From Alphaproteobacteria bacterium (lineage in GTDB: Bacteria > Pseudomonadota > Alphaproteobacteria > JACZXZ01), in NCBI GenBank assembly GCA_035625915.1, contig DASPOR010000181.1:1-43593 (forward strand): a stretch of 43,593 nucleotides of DNA, read 5' to 3'. Below the pieces are notes generated by a model. The model was not told the origin of the DNA, searched no databases, and saw only the letters and a list, made by a program, of their open reading frames with translations. The translations under genes were made by a program, and so were the position numbers. Numbering within the stretch: position 1 is the stretch's first letter; each line of letters begins with the position of its first letter. This document shows, piece after piece, positions 7,848 to 15,188 of the stretch.

Positions 7848-7868
7848 AGCCGAAAACACGGCTGCCAG

Positions 7869-7903
7869 CCTAGTGTGGCGAATCCGAAATCCACCACACT
7901 AGG
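7869..7903 (+). repeat. Palindromic repeat, copy D (minimal, fused ends)
   Basis: A 35-base copy with ten-base perfect terminal inverted repeats CCTAGTGTGG / CCACACTAGG. Its left part, GTGTGGCGAATCCGAAAT, equals the left end of the full elements; its right part, AATCCACCACACTAGG, equals their right end. It therefore looks like a full element that lost everything between its ends. It is bordered by TA on both sides. Confidence 0.75.
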
Positions 7904-7943
7904 AAAAGCGTCACGATCTCGCGTCAAGAATTGAGACACGCTA

Positions 7944-8183
7944 ATGAGCAGATTGATCGCCATCGTCTGGCTTCTCATGTTCGCGTTCGGCCTCGTGTTC
8001 ATACCCGCCGGCGCCGATCGCCCCGCGTGGGCGGCACTCAACGTGCTGGCCGCTTTCCTCGTCGGCGCCGTCAGCGACGAGTGGGAGGAGCGAAGGGCGC
8101 GCAAGATGCTCATGAAGGCCGAGCCGTTGAAAGACAAGCTGGCTCGGGAGGCTGCGGATCTCCACGGGCGCAAATCGCGGTAA
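7944..8183 (+). CDS. Small membrane protein, hypothetical
   Basis: A 79-residue protein. It has two hydrophobic segments (about residues 4-22 and 29-42) and then a charged cytoplasmic tail rich in Glu, Arg and Lys (EWEERRARKMLMKAEPLKDKLAREA), probably helical. No family is recognised. Coding is supported by the sensible membrane topology, with positive charges after the second helix. The Shine-Dalgarno signal is poor. It lies between the repeat-flanked GST and the Rap1a-like gene, which is on the other strand and 52 bases away. Confidence 0.55.
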   Translation: MSRLIAIVWLLMFAFGLVFIPAGADRPAWAALNVLAAFLVGAVSDEWEERRARKMLMKAEPLKDKLAREAADLHGRKSR

Positions 8184-8235
8184 GGCTGTCCGGGATTCGG
8201 CCAGAGCCGCGGTCGTTCAGCTCTTTGCGCGACCC

Positions 8236-8607
8236 TCATTCGGGTGAGCAGTGAAAAGCGTCCGTGAGCGCAAGTACAACGAGCCACCCCGCCGAAAGAT
8301 CGAGTTCCTCGGGGTGCTCTTTCAAATACTTGACGACCACCCGTTGTAATTGGGCATTCGTAGCGCCTTCCCGCAGGCAATAATCGAAGCGTGTTGTCGG
8401 CCTAAGGGCGTCGAACGTATCGGCTACACCGACAAGGTAACCAAGACAGATATAATATCCCGTGGTCCCCTGTCGGCTTTCGCATTTTTCGAGCAGAGTG
8501 TTCCCGGTCTCGAACTGGTAGTTTGACCTTTGCGCGTGAGCGGAATTGCCCGCTAGCATCACGCCAAAGACCAGAAGGATACTCATAGCCAGCTCACGTA
8601 TCCCCAT
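8236..8607 (-). CDS. Rap1a/Tai-like secreted protein
   Basis: A 123-residue protein with an N-terminal signal peptide (hydrophobic to about residue 24, cleavage probably after AHA in NSAHAQ). The mature domain carries the arrangement of the Rap1a/Tai family: CESRQG, then YYICLGYLVGVAD, DYCLREGATNAQLQRVVVKYLKEHPEELD, and a terminal AFHCSPE. Four Cys could make two disulfides. Founding members are immunity proteins against type VI peptidoglycan amidases. Many relatives, probably including this one, are orphans with unknown role, and no effector gene is next to it. AGGGGGATTGAG before ATG 8607 supports the start. Confidence 0.75.
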   Translation of the reverse strand: MGIRELAMSILLVFGVMLAGNSAHAQRSNYQFETGNTLLEKCESRQGTTGYYICLGYLVGVADTFDALRPTTRFDYCLREGATNAQLQRVVVKYLKEHPEELDLSAGWLVVLALTDAFHCSPE

Positions 8608-9157
8608 CTCAATCCCCCTCGACTTGATCGCCTAAACCGTGGTGCGCCGCGTCTCGCAAGGATAGCCGAAAGACGGACTTCCGTCCGCTGGAGCAAGCAG
8701 ATGGAGGAGACGATTCTGTAGCCGGCGAGAGCACGTCGTGCTCGTCGACCCATGACGAAGCGAATCGCTCACGTCGCGATTCCATGCGTTGAACCGCTTT
8801 CCGAGCTTCCCTTTGGATGAGCCGACACGTGTCGAGGCTTCGCTCGCTTGACCTCTCGCCGTTTCCCCATTGTCACCCGAAATCTATCCGAACTCAGGCA
8901 GGGCCGGGAAATATTCGTTAACAGATCTTAAGGAGGATTTTCACAGAATTACTTAATATATCGAACAAATCTCTGAAAAATGGAGTTAATTTTACAATCC
9001 ATGACAGAATACAAGTGGGGAAATATTAATCGGAAATTAAGCGAAAACAGCGTAACACAAGGCAAAGCGCGGTCGATTGGAGATTGACTGTATGCCCGGT
9101 GGTCTCGCGACCTGCCTGAGGGATATGCCAGCAGCAGCGGCTCGGAAGCTTTGCGCC
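8608..9157. other. Non-coding interval with an AT-rich upstream region of the kinase gene
   Basis: About 550 bases without a convincing gene. The stretch from roughly 8925 to 9060 is strikingly AT-rich compared with its GC-rich surroundings and directly precedes the sensor kinase. It is the likely promoter or regulatory region. An AAGGAGGA at about 8930 looks like a ribosome binding site but is not followed by a frame. A 35-codon frame (8980-9087, MELILQ...) could be a leader peptide but has no supporting signal. A 15-base palindrome, GAGCACG-T-CGTGCTC, lies at 8729-8743. Confidence 0.4.
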
Positions 9158-10987
9158 ATGGCGGTTACGATCCGTGGCAAGATCTTCTTGGCTTTCTGTG
9201 CGCTCGCCACGATTACGGGCTTCCTCGGCCTTTATGCGGTCAGCAACGTTGTCGAGTCCGGAAGGCTTGTCGTCGAAACCTACGACAAACCGCTGATGGC
9301 GATCAGCTACGCGCGATTGGCCATGTCGAATTTCACCGCGCTTCAGCTCGCGCTCTCTCAATGGCGAGACGCGCAGGACGCCACGAAGCGGGAATCGCTC
9401 GCAGCCCGCATGGACGGGCTCGCGCGATCGTTGCACGAGGACCTGGCGGTCGCAGAGGCGCGGTCGATGTCGGGCGGAGCGGCCACCTTGGCGCGCGGCA
9501 TTGCGAGCGGCATTTCCGAGTGGGACGCCCTCCGGCGTCGCCTTCTGTCGCATGCGGGCGACGACGCAAATCGTACGATTCTCGACAACCGTGCCGCCGC
9601 CCTCATCGCCGACCTGGACAACCTGGTGGAATTGACGGCCGAAGACGGCTTTAAGGACCGCGAGAGAGCGCTCTCATCCATCGCGACCTACCGCCGACTA
9701 AGCGTCGGCGCCACGATGGGAGCGCTTTTGCTCAGCACGATCGTCGCCATTCTGCTCACGCGTCGCATGGTGCATCCCATAGCCGCCGCATCACACGCAG
9801 CGAGCCGCATTGCGGACGGCGAGCTCGATGTCGAAATCGTATCGGCCGGCGAAGACGAGCTCGGCTGGCTACTCGGCTCGATGGCGGTGATGCGCGACAA
9901 CATCCGCCGCATGATGGAGCGCGAGATCGCGGCGCGCCGCACGGCGCAAATCCGGCTCGAAAACGCCATCGAAAGTTCCGCCGAGGGCGTCATCCTTGTC
10001 GACGACAAAAACCGAATCCTCATATCGAATTCGCAGGTTGCCAAATTTTTTCCCGAGCTCATCGACGGCCTCGTTCATGGCGCACAGTTACCGTCTGTCC
10101 TCCAAGTGACCCTTATGCAGCCGGTCGGCGAGGTCCGACTTCATGACGGCCGCTGGCTCCGAGTAAGTCGCAGCAGCGTCGCGGATGGCGGATTTGTCGT
10201 CATCGCGAGCGACATCACCGTGCTCAAGGAGCGTGAAACTTTCCTTCAGGCTGCGAAGGATCAGGCCGAGGCCGCCAGCCGAAGCAAGAGTGAGTTTCTC
10301 GCCAACATGAGCCACGAGCTGCGCACGCCCCTGAACGCCATTATCGGCTTTGCGGAGGTCATTCGCGAATCGGTCATGGGGCCGGTGGACGCCAGATACC
10401 GCGACTATGCGAATGACATTCATATCGCCGGCAATCATCTCTTGAGTCTGATCAATGATGTGCTCGATCTCTCCAAGATCGAGGTGGGCTGCCTCGAGAT
10501 CTACAAAGAAAATGTGAATATCGCGGAGGTCGTCGCGGCCTGCTACCGCATCATTGCGGATCGGGCGCGTGGGGCGAACCTCGATTTCGTCCGTGACATT
10601 CCGCCCGATCTGCCGCTCGTGCAAGCGGATCAACGGCGGCTGAAACAAATCATCCTCAATCTCTTGTCGAATGCTGTGAAGTTCACGCCGTCGGGCGGCC
10701 GCGTAGTCATATCGGCGCGAGCGCTTCGCACCGGAGAGATTACGCTTCGTGTGTCCGATACGGGAATTGGCATGAGGCCGGAAGACGTCGCGATCGCGCT
10801 GGAGCCGTTTCGGCAGATCGACGGCGCCATTACTCGTCGCTACGAGGGCACCGGCCTCGGTTTGCCACTAACCCAGAACCTTGTGGAGCTTCACGGCGGA
10901 ACTTTAGCGATCAAGACCGCCCCCAGCGTGGGTACGACAGTCACCATCACTTTGCCGGCGGGAAGTGTCGCGCGTGAGGTCGCATGA
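9158..10987 (+). CDS. Membrane sensor histidine kinase (HAMP-PAS-HisKA-HATPase)
   Basis: A 609-residue kinase. Order: first membrane helix (about residues 7-25), helical extracytoplasmic sensor of some 150 residues, second helix (about 187-205), HAMP domain with MVHPIAAASHAAS, and a PAS-like segment with AIESSAEGVILVDDKN. Then come HisKA with EFLANMSHELRTPLNAIIGF (phosphorylated His386) and the ATPase with NLLSNAVKF, DTGIGM and GTGLGLPL. It autophosphorylates in response to an unknown signal. No receiver domain is attached and no response regulator gene is nearby. ATG 9158 is chosen by comparison with the usual start of such kinases; ATG 9092, preceded by GGAG, would add 22 residues. The stop overlaps the next start (ATGA). 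Confidence 0.88.
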   Translation: MAVTIRGKIFLAFCALATITGFLGLYAVSNVVESGRLVVETYDKPLMAISYARLAMSNFTALQLALSQWRDAQDATKRESLAARMDGLARSLHEDLAVAEARSMSGGAATLARGIASGISEWDALRRRLLSHAGDDANRTILDNRAAALIADLDNLVELTAEDGFKDRERALSSIATYRRLSVGATMGALLLSTIVAILLTRRMVHPIAAASHAASRIADGELDVEIVSAGEDELGWLLGSMAVMRDNIRRMMEREIAARRTAQIRLENAIESSAEGVILVDDKNRILISNSQVAKFFPELIDGLVHGAQLPSVLQVTLMQPVGEVRLHDGRWLRVSRSSVADGGFVVIASDITVLKERETFLQAAKDQAEAASRSKSEFLANMSHELRTPLNAIIGFAEVIRESVMGPVDARYRDYANDIHIAGNHLLSLINDVLDLSKIEVGCLEIYKENVNIAEVVAACYRIIADRARGANLDFVRDIPPDLPLVQADQRRLKQIILNLLSNAVKFTPSGGRVVISARALRTGEITLRVSDTGIGMRPEDVAIALEPFRQIDGAITRRYEGTGLGLPLTQNLVELHGGTLAIKTAPSVGTTVTITLPAGSVAREVA

Positions 10988-12198
10988 ATAAGATGTCCAA
11001 CTCGCGCATGGCTCGACTTTTTCGACATTTCGCAACGGCGGCCGAGAGCTTTCGACGGTTTGCACGCACGCGAGGCAAAGGATGTGGCGGTAGCTTCTCT
11101 GCGCATTCGCTCAACCAGCCTCGCGACGACGTTGATCTGTTCCGATCGCGAAAATCGGCGCCATTGATCGACCGAGCAGGATTTTGGCGGCTGTGCGCAT
11201 CCGTTCTTTGCGTATGCCTGCTCAGCGCCACCCTATCCGCGCCCGTGGATTCGGTTTCGCAGCGCGAGACGTGGAAAGGCAAATTCCGTCGCCCCGAGGA
11301 CATCCCCTTCCCCATCGACGACCAATACTCGCTTGCGAAAGCGGACCTCGGCCGCATGCTCTTCTTCGATCCGATCCTTTCGGGCTCGGGTGCACGCACC
11401 TGTGCTAGTTGCCACAACCCCGGACTCTCATGGGGAGACGGGTTGCCGCGAGCAATCGGCGAAAATCAACAACCGCTTCCGAGGCGCGCGCCGACCCTTC
11501 TTAACGTTGCCTGGATCCGAATTTTGGGTTGGGACGGCAAGTTCCCGAATTTGGAGTCGGTTGCCTTCGCCCCGATTACTTCACCCGCCATGATGAATCG
11601 CAAGGAAGAGGATTTGATCGCAGCACTCTCGGCGATCCCGAACTATCGCCAAGCCTTCGACAAGGCCTTTCCCGACGGCGCCATAACGCGGCACAACATC
11701 GAATTAGCGCTTGCGACGTTCGAGCGCACTATCGTCTCCGGGCAGTCGCCATTCGATCGGTGGATCGATGGCGACGAGCGCGCCATCGACAATTCGGCGA
11801 AGCGCGGATTCGACATCTTTAACGGGAAGGCAGGCTGTGCAGAGTGCCACAGCGGATGGAATTTCACCGATGGCGCTTTCTACGATATCGGGACAGCCCA
11901 CGGGGACGATATCGGGCGCGCACGGCTGTTCCCGAACTCAGTGAAATTGCGCCATGCTTTCAAGGTCCCGACACTGCGAGACGTGGCGCGTCGCGCAACC
12001 TACATGCACGACGGTTCAATTCAGACTCTCGAGGCGGTTATCGATCTTTACGATCGCGGCGGCGTCGATCGGCCGAGCCGATCGGAACTGATCAAGCCGC
12101 TCGGGCTGACCGACCAAGAGAAGGCCGATCTTGTCGCGTTCCTTGGAACATTGACGGAGGAGCCGACGACCTTCTCGGTATCTACCCTGCCGCGCTGA
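10984..12198 (+). CDS. Di-haem cytochrome c peroxidase family protein (MauG/CcpA-type)
   Basis: A 404-residue protein with one hydrophobic anchor or uncleaved signal (about residues 60-80) after an unusually long basic N-terminus. Two haem c sites are visible: CASCHNPGLSWGDG (Cys140, Cys143, His144) and CAECHSGWNFTDG (Cys285, Cys288, His289). RTPTLLNVAW-like PTLLNV, KVPTLRDVARRATYMHDGS and DLVAFLGTLT complete the CCP/MauG profile. Members reduce hydrogen peroxide or modify a partner protein in the periplasm. It shares ATGA with the sensor kinase gene, so the two are translationally coupled. A cupredoxin gene converges on it. Either the start is genuine at 10984 or a later start gives a normal signal peptide; overlap favours the former. 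Confidence 0.88.
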   Translation: MNKMSNSRMARLFRHFATAAESFRRFARTRGKGCGGSFSAHSLNQPRDDVDLFRSRKSAPLIDRAGFWRLCASVLCVCLLSATLSAPVDSVSQRETWKGKFRRPEDIPFPIDDQYSLAKADLGRMLFFDPILSGSGARTCASCHNPGLSWGDGLPRAIGENQQPLPRRAPTLLNVAWIRILGWDGKFPNLESVAFAPITSPAMMNRKEEDLIAALSAIPNYRQAFDKAFPDGAITRHNIELALATFERTIVSGQSPFDRWIDGDERAIDNSAKRGFDIFNGKAGCAECHSGWNFTDGAFYDIGTAHGDDIGRARLFPNSVKLRHAFKVPTLRDVARRATYMHDGSIQTLEAVIDLYDRGGVDRPSRSELIKPLGLTDQEKADLVAFLGTLTEEPTTFSVSTLPR

Positions 12199-12201
12199 AC
12201 G

Positions 12202-12573
12202 TCATTTGACCGTCACTTGGAGATGCATGGTCGGATGAATGGCGCATTGCACGTCGAAGGTGCCGGGCTTATCGAAGCGCAGATCGACCGTCGTTCCGAC
12301 GGGCTGTTCGCCGGAGTCGAACTTCATCTCGGGGGAATCGACGTAGATGTGGTGGGTAACCTTATCGTCGTTCACGATGTGAACGACCGAACCAGGCGCA
12401 AGCTGAAGGCTATCCGGAAAAAACGTGCGGTCTCGCTGGCTTACCGTAACCGTGTCGGCGGAAAGTACGATCGGGGCCGCCATGACCACGTAGAACACAA
12501 TCGAAAGTAAAAGTGCGTCCCACCGACGTGCCTTCGTTACACCCCGAACGCCTTCCCGCACGCAATGCTCCAT
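12202..12573 (-). CDS. Cupredoxin-like type 1 copper protein
   Basis: A 123-residue protein with an N-terminal hydrophobic signal (LLLSIVFYVVMAAPIVLSA) and a plastocyanin-like domain. Type 1 copper ligands fit: His in DDKVTHHIYVDS and Cys, His and Met in QCAIHPTMHLQV (Cys-x2-His-x2-Met). The protein should act as a small periplasmic electron carrier. The gene stops three bases after the di-haem peroxidase stop on the opposite strand, and a cupredoxin is a chemically plausible electron donor for such a peroxidase. The frame extends to an ATG at 12618; ATG 12573 is preferred because it leaves a shorter n-region, but neither start has a strong ribosome site. Confidence 0.8.
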   Translation of the reverse strand: MEHCVREGVRGVTKARRWDALLLSIVFYVVMAAPIVLSADTVTVSQRDRTFFPDSLQLAPGSVVHIVNDDKVTHHIYVDSPEMKFDSGEQPVGTTVDLRFDKPGTFDVQCAIHPTMHLQVTVK

Positions 12574-12657
12574 GACAAAACTTCGGCGTCTCGTGCCGTC
12601 CCGTACCGTCGTTTGCAATCGGCATCATAGCATGCAGGGCGGCAGCCCTGAAGTCAT

Positions 12658-12888
12658 TCAATTCCCACGACTTTGCCCAAATCTTTCACCTCGCGTATAA
12701 CAAGCTCGATTTGGGCGCCCACGTAGGCAGAGAGGCGTCTCTGGGGCCCTGCAGAATACAGTTTTGACATCCCCGGACCGAGCCCAAAATCGGATGGGTC
12801 TTTTCTCACACATCGTCATTTCCCCAATTCGTCGCTTGAACGGCTCACCCATAATATGCTGAGATTTCGGGGTTCGATATCTCTTCAT
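12658..12888 (-). CDS. Small hypothetical ORF, Cys-containing and basic
   Basis: A 76-codon frame starting MKRYRTPKSQH at 12888 with AAAGGGG five bases before the ATG. The product is basic with four Cys (around residues 27, 46, 54 and 63) and no recognisable domain. A good ribosome site is the only argument for it. It lies between the cupredoxin gene, on the same strand, and palindromic repeat copy B. It may be spurious. Confidence 0.25.
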   Translation of the reverse strand: MKRYRTPKSQHIMGEPFKRRIGEMTMCEKRPIRFWARSGDVKTVFCRAPETPLCLRGRPNRACYTRGERFGQSRGN

Positions 12889-12982
12889 ACTGCCCCTTTC
12901 GCGTCGTTCAATCGGTGCCGCAGTCCATTGAGCGACTTGGAACGAGACAGATTGGAACTCGCTGCCGGCAAACGGCGCGACG

Positions 12983-13144
12983 AGTGTGGCGAATCCGAAA
13001 TTCGCCACATGCGGGTGCGGGACCGGGAGCGAATTCCGAATACAAAGCCACGCTATTAATATGTTGTATTTAGTGTGGTATTCGGATTTGAAGTTCCTAA
13101 TCGCGGATGCCACCAAAATGACAGGAACTTCAAATCCACCACAC
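12983..13144 (+). repeat. Palindromic repeat element, full copy B
   Basis: A 162-base element. It contains a left hairpin (GTGGCGAATCCGAAATTCGCCAC, 12985-13007), a middle part with GGGACCGGGAGCGAATTCCGAA and TAATATGTTGTAT, and a right hairpin of 72 bases (13073-13144) whose arms are GTGTGG plus GGATTTGAAGTTCCT and the reverse complement AGGAACTTCAAATCC plus CCACAC. Ends are GTGTGG / CCACAC, bordered by GA on both sides. It lies 40 bases upstream of the ThDP enzyme gene and so may contribute to that gene's 5' region. Near-identical to 42023-42186. Confidence 0.85.
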
Positions 13145-13184
13145 GAGCGCCGAGTTGAGGGGCTTCGGCCGAAAGGGCCGACCG

Positions 13185-14897
13185 ATGCGGGTCTATGAAG
13201 CGATCGTCAAAGCGTTAGAGGGAATTGGGGTCGATGCTGCATTCGGCGGTGCGGGCGAAAATGCCGCCTCGCTGATGCTGGCGTTGAAACACGCCACAAA
13301 GATCAAGCCGGTGATCGTGCGGCACGAGCAGGCAGCCTCGTTCATGGCGTGCGGCTACGCCATCTTTTCAAATCGGCTCGGTGTCTGCTTCGCGACCGCG
13401 GGGCCAGGGGCGTTCAACCTGTTCTCCGGGCTCGCCGTCGCGATGTCCGATTCCTATCCGGTTCTGGCCATTTCCGGCTACGCCTCGCTCGAATGGCGCG
13501 GCATGGGTGCTTTGAATGAAACCTCGGGTCTCAGCCGCACACCAAATTCCCAGGCCATGTTCGGTGCAACCACGAAGCGTTCCTACCTTTTGGAGGACCC
13601 CGCCCAGACATGCGACGTCCTGGAAGAAGCGGTCAATCTGGCTTTCGAGGGGCGACCGGGACCGGTGCACATCCATGTCCCCGAAAACCTGACCCATCGG
13701 GGGGTTTCGGTCGACAACTATCGCGATATTCGGCTCAACGTGCGACCGGTTCTTCCCGACTCCGCTGAGATCGATGCCGCCGCGGGTGCTATCGCCGATG
13801 CCCTTCGAAAGGGGAAGCGGATCGTTACTCTGATCGGCTACGGTGCGGTCAGAAGCGGGGCTGGTCCCGCGTTGCGGACCCTGGTCGAGCGGTACCAGAT
13901 TCCGTTCGCGACCACGCACGACGCCAAGGGCATATTGCCCGAGGATCACCCGTTGGCGGTCGGCATTCTCGCCGATAGCGGCCACGCAACGGCCGGCAAG
14001 ACACTCGTCGAAGCGGATCTCGTCATCGCCGTCGGAAATTCCTTCGCGCAGCATGACACCTTCAATTTTCTCCCGGACCTGCTCAAGGGCAAGACACTCG
14101 TTCACGTCAACATCGATCCTCATGAGATCGGCAAGGTTTATCGGGCGGAATGCCCCGTGGCCTCCGATGCCAAGCCCGCGGTCGAGCAGATCACCAGCAC
14201 CCTTTCGATCTCGGTCGATCCTGTCGCACCGGTGCAATTCGAAAAAGACCGACATATTTCGGCATCAATCGTTAACCTGGAACCGAATCACATTCATCCC
14301 GGCCAAATGGCCCAGTGTCTCTCGCGCCTGCTGCCTGATGACAGCATTGTCCTAGCCGATGCGGGCGCGCACTTGGCATGGCTCGGTTACTACCTTCAGC
14401 TCTCGCCCGGACAGCATTACCGCAAAGCCGGAAGCTTCGGCCCGATGGCCTGGGCGGTGAACGGGGCCTTGGGGGCGAAACTCGCGCACCCCGAGCGGCC
14501 CGTCGTCGTCGGATGCGGGGACGGCGGCTATCTTCTTTCCGGCTTTGAGCTGATGACCGCGGTCCAATACAACATCCCCGCGATCTGGATCATCTTCAAC
14601 GATGGGGAATTCAAGCTCATCAAGCTCTATCAACTCGAGACCTACGGCGAGTCCGGGCTCGTCGAGTTCGCAAACCCCGACTACGTTGCCTATGCAAGAG
14701 CGTGCGGGGCTCAGGGCTACCTCGTGAAATCCGTGGCAGAGTTCGAAGCGGCGTTCCGCGAGGCGCTCGCATCCGGCAAGCCCACCGTGATCGACGCTTC
14801 GATCACGCGGCTGGCACTTCCACATTACAGCCCGAACCCCGCAGGATTGTTGGCGGCGATCGAGGAGGCCATTGCGGGCAAATTGCGGGGCGGCTGA
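13185..14897 (+). CDS. Thiamine pyrophosphate-dependent enzyme (acetolactate synthase/decarboxylase superfamily)
   Basis: A 570-residue full-length three-domain ThDP enzyme. The PYR domain has FGGAGENA and the catalytic Glu in VRHEQAASFMACGYA. The central domain follows, and the PP domain has GCGDGGYLLSGFELMTAVQ...FNDGEFKL, the GDG-(about 25)-N[DN] magnesium/ThDP motif. It should cleave or join carbon-carbon bonds next to a carbonyl. Acetolactate synthase, benzoylformate/oxalyl-CoA-type decarboxylase and sulfopyruvate decarboxylase relatives cannot be separated by eye; no small ALS subunit gene is present. ATG 13185 is preferred over 13155 because GAAAGGG precedes it and the domain starts there. 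Repeat copy B lies just upstream; an oxidoreductase operon follows after 291 bases. Confidence 0.87.
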   Translation: MRVYEAIVKALEGIGVDAAFGGAGENAASLMLALKHATKIKPVIVRHEQAASFMACGYAIFSNRLGVCFATAGPGAFNLFSGLAVAMSDSYPVLAISGYASLEWRGMGALNETSGLSRTPNSQAMFGATTKRSYLLEDPAQTCDVLEEAVNLAFEGRPGPVHIHVPENLTHRGVSVDNYRDIRLNVRPVLPDSAEIDAAAGAIADALRKGKRIVTLIGYGAVRSGAGPALRTLVERYQIPFATTHDAKGILPEDHPLAVGILADSGHATAGKTLVEADLVIAVGNSFAQHDTFNFLPDLLKGKTLVHVNIDPHEIGKVYRAECPVASDAKPAVEQITSTLSISVDPVAPVQFEKDRHISASIVNLEPNHIHPGQMAQCLSRLLPDDSIVLADAGAHLAWLGYYLQLSPGQHYRKAGSFGPMAWAVNGALGAKLAHPERPVVVGCGDGGYLLSGFELMTAVQYNIPAIWIIFNDGEFKLIKLYQLETYGESGLVEFANPDYVAYARACGAQGYLVKSVAEFEAAFREALASGKPTVIDASITRLALPHYSPNPAGLLAAIEEAIAGKLRGG

Positions 14898-15188
14898 CGT
14901 CGGCCGCAGCACGTCGGCAGATTTTTACGATCGAGGTGCGCCGCACGCGTTGCGAAAACAGCCGGACGAGGATTTAGGCGCTCCACGGCGCAGCAGGCGA
15001 AATGTCCATTCGATCCGGGTCGGAACTGTAGAAGAGGGTCATGGCAAGGAGACATTGCCGCGGATTCGATCACGGCTTTCCCGCTCATTTCGACGGATGG
15101 GCCGCTCGATTCCGCGGATGATGGCCGCTGACCTCTGATTGCGACGACGGGACTCCGTTGCAGCGATTACACGAGAGGGGGACCAATC

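Noticed and set aside
7823..8380. A 185-codon minus-strand frame over the small membrane protein gene
   Set aside because: Low-complexity Arg/Ser translation; the plus-strand frame at 7944-8183 has a sensible two-helix topology.
8729..8743. GAGCACG-T-CGTGCTC palindrome as an operator
   Set aside because: It lies more than 300 bases from the nearest gene start and no promoter boxes are near; only mentioned in the interval description.
13368..14255. A 295-codon minus-strand frame inside the ThDP enzyme gene
   Set aside because: Antisense shadow of a clearly recognisable enzyme.
13185..14897. Calling the ThDP enzyme acetolactate synthase (ilvB)
   Set aside because: No ilvH-type small subunit follows and the substrate-determining residues cannot be judged by eye; only superfamily membership is supported.
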